NCBI GenBank assembly: GCA_945877725.1
Contig: CAMDXR010000142.1
Span: forward strand, 1-7,683
Origin: Limnohabitans sp. Rim8
GTDB lineage: Bacteria; Pseudomonadota; Gammaproteobacteria; Burkholderiales; Burkholderiaceae_C
DNA: 7,683 nt
Direction: 5' to 3'
Shown: one piece after another, positions 6,193 to 7,683 of the stretch
Layout: every line of letters begins with the position of its first letter
Position numbering within the stretch: the first letter of the stretch is position 1
The notes under the pieces: generated by a model
Databases searched by the model: none
Seen by the model: the letters and a program-made list of their open reading frames with translations, nothing else
Told to the model about the DNA's origin: nothing
Position numbers and translations under genes: made by a program

Positions 6193-7554
6193 TCAACCTG
6201 CAATGACCAATTCGCCACGCAGCGAATGTGACAGGCCTTGCGTGATGCGGACATCCGCCATTTGCCCGATCAGGCGAGTCATATTGGGGCCACCGGGGAA
6301 GTTGACCACCCGGTTGCACTCGGTGCGACCCGCCAGCTCGGTGGCGTCTTTGCGCGAGGGGCGCTCCACCAAAATGCGCTGCACCGTACCCACGCGGCTT
6401 TCGCCAATGCGTTGCACGTTCTCTTCAATCGTGGCTTGCAGGTGGTGCAGGCGGCGCAACTTCACTTCGTGCGGGGTGTCGTCGTGCAGGTTGGCCGCCG
6501 GTGTACCGGGTCGGGGGCTGAAGATGAAGCTGAAACTGGTGTCAAAACCCACATCGGTGATGAGCTTCATCATTTTGTTGAAGTCTTCTTCGGTCTCACC
6601 TGGGAAGCCCACAATGAAATCGCTGCTCAGAGACATGTCGGGGCGTATGGCCCGCAACTTTCTGATCGTGCTTTTGTATTCCATGGCGGTGTAGCCGCGC
6701 TTCATTGCCATCAAAATTCGGTCAGAGCCATGTTGTACGGGCAAGTGCAGGTGGCTGACCAACTTGGGAATCTTTTCGTAGGCGTCAATCAGGCGCTGGG
6801 TAAATTCGTTTGGGTGGCTGGTCACATAGCGAATTCGTTCGATGCCCGGCATGTCAGCAACATACTCTAGCAGCAAGGCAAAGTCTGCTATTTCCACAGC
6901 GCTGGTGCTGTTGGTTACGGTGCTGCCGCCCATGCGTCCACGGTAAGCGTTTACGTTTTGCCCGAGCAAAGTGATTTCTTTTACGCCCTGAGCGGCCAGC
7001 CCGGCCACCTCAACCAGCACATCGTCAAACGGACGTGAGACTTCTTCGCCACGGGTGTAAGGCACCACGCAATAGCTGCAATATTTACTGCAACCTTCCA
7101 TGATGGACACAAAAGCCGTGGCCCCCTCCACCTTGGCCGGCGGCAGGTGGTCAAACTTTTCAATCTCGGGGAAGCTGATGTCCACCTGCGGACGTTGCTT
7201 GCGTTCACGCTCGGCCAACAATTCGGGCAAACGGTGCAGGGTTTGAGGCCCGAACACCACGTCGACATAGGGGGCTCGTTTGATGATTTCGGCCCCTTCT
7301 TGGCTGGCCACGCAACCGCCTACGCCAATCAACACGCCCTTGGCTTTCAGGTGTTGTACCCGCCCCAGATCGCTGAAGACTTTTTCCTGGGCCTTTTCGC
7401 GTACTGAGCAGGTGTTGAACAAAATCAAGTCGGCTTGGTCCACATCCAGTGTGGGCTCATAGCCTTGGGCCGCACCCAACACATCGACCATCTTGTCCGA
7501 GTCGTACTCGTTCATCTGGCAGCCAAAGGTTTTGATAAAGACTTTTTTGCTCAT
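6193..7554 (-). CDS. miaB: tRNA-2-methylthio-N6-dimethylallyladenosine synthase MiaB
   Basis: Radical SAM methylthiotransferase that converts i6A37 to ms2i6A37 in tRNAs reading UNN codons. It uses two [4Fe-4S] clusters and acts after MiaA. The 453 residues follow the usual order. The N-terminal UPF0004 domain has auxiliary-cluster cysteines Cys12 (TFGCQMNEYDS), Cys49 (FNTCSVREKA) and Cys81 (GVGGCVASQEG). The radical SAM domain has Cys155, Cys159 and Cys162 (MEGCSKYCSYCVVPYTRG), plus ITLLGQNVNAYRG and SSDFIVGFPGET. A C-terminal TRAM domain spans about 388-453 (GTVQRILVE, SLRGELVIAG). It is about 20 residues shorter than E. coli MiaB, lacking only the tail after TRAM. The high match to MiaB signatures argues against RimO or MtaB. 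ATG at 7554 follows GGAGG by four bases. Convergent with the cyclotransferase-like gene, with no spacer. Confidence 0.97.
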   Translation of the reverse strand: MSKKVFIKTFGCQMNEYDSDKMVDVLGAAQGYEPTLDVDQADLILFNTCSVREKAQEKVFSDLGRVQHLKAKGVLIGVGGCVASQEGAEIIKRAPYVDVVFGPQTLHRLPELLAERERKQRPQVDISFPEIEKFDHLPPAKVEGATAFVSIMEGCSKYCSYCVVPYTRGEEVSRPFDDVLVEVAGLAAQGVKEITLLGQNVNAYRGRMGGSTVTNSTSAVEIADFALLLEYVADMPGIERIRYVTSHPNEFTQRLIDAYEKIPKLVSHLHLPVQHGSDRILMAMKRGYTAMEYKSTIRKLRAIRPDMSLSSDFIVGFPGETEEDFNKMMKLITDVGFDTSFSFIFSPRPGTPAANLHDDTPHEVKLRRLHHLQATIEENVQRIGESRVGTVQRILVERPSRKDATELAGRTECNRVVNFPGGPNMTRLIGQMADVRITQGLSHSLRGELVIAG

Positions 7555-7628
7555 GCAGCCTCCACCGGTGTGAAGAAGTCAAGGCAAAGCAAAGCACGCC
7601 CGATGGGGGCCAAAGTGCAGCGGTTCAT
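7551..7628 (-). CDS. Possible 25-residue open frame overlapping the miaB start
   Basis: On the minus strand an ATG at 7628 opens 25 codons ending in TGA that shares ATGA with the miaB start. The peptide begins MNRCTLAPIGRALLC and ends TPVEAA. The frame also stays open upstream to the right edge (7683), so it could be the end of a larger gene, although a probable terminator lies within that extension. No ribosome binding site precedes the ATG, and two other frames are also open over much of this stretch. I do not recognise the sequence. It may be a small translated leader coupled to miaB, the tail of an upstream gene, or untranslated leader. Confidence 0.2.
   Translation of the reverse strand: MNRCTLAPIGRALLCLDFFTPVEAA
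7559..7563 (-). promoter_or_regulatory. Shine-Dalgarno of miaB
   Basis: GGAGG on the minus strand lies four bases before ATG at 7554. It is the strongest ribosome binding site in the window and confirms the MSKKVFIKTFGCQ start. It also lies inside the last codons of the short open frame that overlaps the miaB start. Confidence 0.75.
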
Positions 7629-7650
7629 GGTGTAGATCCAGAGGCTGTGA

Positions 7651-7674
7651 AAGAAAAAGCGCTGGGCAGCGCTT
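7651..7674 (-). terminator. Probable rho-independent terminator upstream of miaB
   Basis: On the minus strand AAGCGCT and AGCGCTT form a perfect 7-bp stem around the loop GCCC, followed directly by TTTCTTT. This is the normal terminator arrangement for a gene beyond the right edge transcribed in the same direction as miaB. It would separate that gene from miaB, whose promoter should then lie between about 7560 and 7650, where I see no clear -35/-10 pair. On the plus strand there is no T-run, so it would not work in that direction. Confidence 0.5.
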
Positions 7675-7683
7675 GCAAGAGCG

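Noticed and set aside
5906..6870. Plus-strand frames of 262 and 210 codons running into miaB
   Set aside because: They are antisense or out of frame to the cyclotransferase-like gene and miaB, both supported by family motifs.

Overview
The window looks like an ordinary core-genome segment of a betaproteobacterium, most likely Burkholderiales and perhaps a Comamonadaceae-type freshwater organism. This placement is inferred from protein flavour (long ATP-cone NrdA, AmpD, MiaB, Ffh), from the small PP0621-type protein beside a CcsA/YpjD-type protein, and from moderate GC content. No mobile element, CRISPR array, tRNA, rRNA or clear sign of horizontal transfer was found.

Layout. Bases 1-2254 (minus strand) hold the first 751 codons of nrdA, the large subunit of class I ribonucleotide reductase; its C-terminus lies beyond the left edge. 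Bases 2255-2669 are non-coding. The nrdA-proximal part has a good sigma70-type promoter covered by two NrdR-like boxes 32 bp apart, inside a 9-bp inverted repeat. The rest is unexplained. Bases 2670-4305 (minus strand) carry a tight three-gene unit: a CcsA/HemX/YpjD-type membrane protein, a 78-residue membrane-anchored protein with a Cys/His cluster, and ampD. A 77-bp divergent gap separates it from ffh (plus strand, 4383-5780), followed by a gamma-glutamylcyclotransferase-like gene (plus strand, 5800-6192). That gene meets miaB (minus strand, 6193-7554) tail to tail with no base between the two stop codons. The right edge, upstream of miaB, holds a probable minus-strand terminator and a short open frame overlapping the miaB start.

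How the genes relate. These are housekeeping functions rather than one pathway: deoxynucleotide synthesis (nrdA), muropeptide recycling (ampD), a heme/cytochrome-assembly-like membrane protein, co-translational protein targeting (ffh) and tRNA ms2i6A37 modification (miaB). The best regulatory signal is the nrdA control region, where NrdR, the ATP/dATP-sensing repressor, would block the promoter. I found no evidence of a new multi-gene system. The more interesting points are at small scale: the promoter, operator and hairpin stacked upstream of nrdA, the compact gene junctions, and the probable GTG start of ampD.
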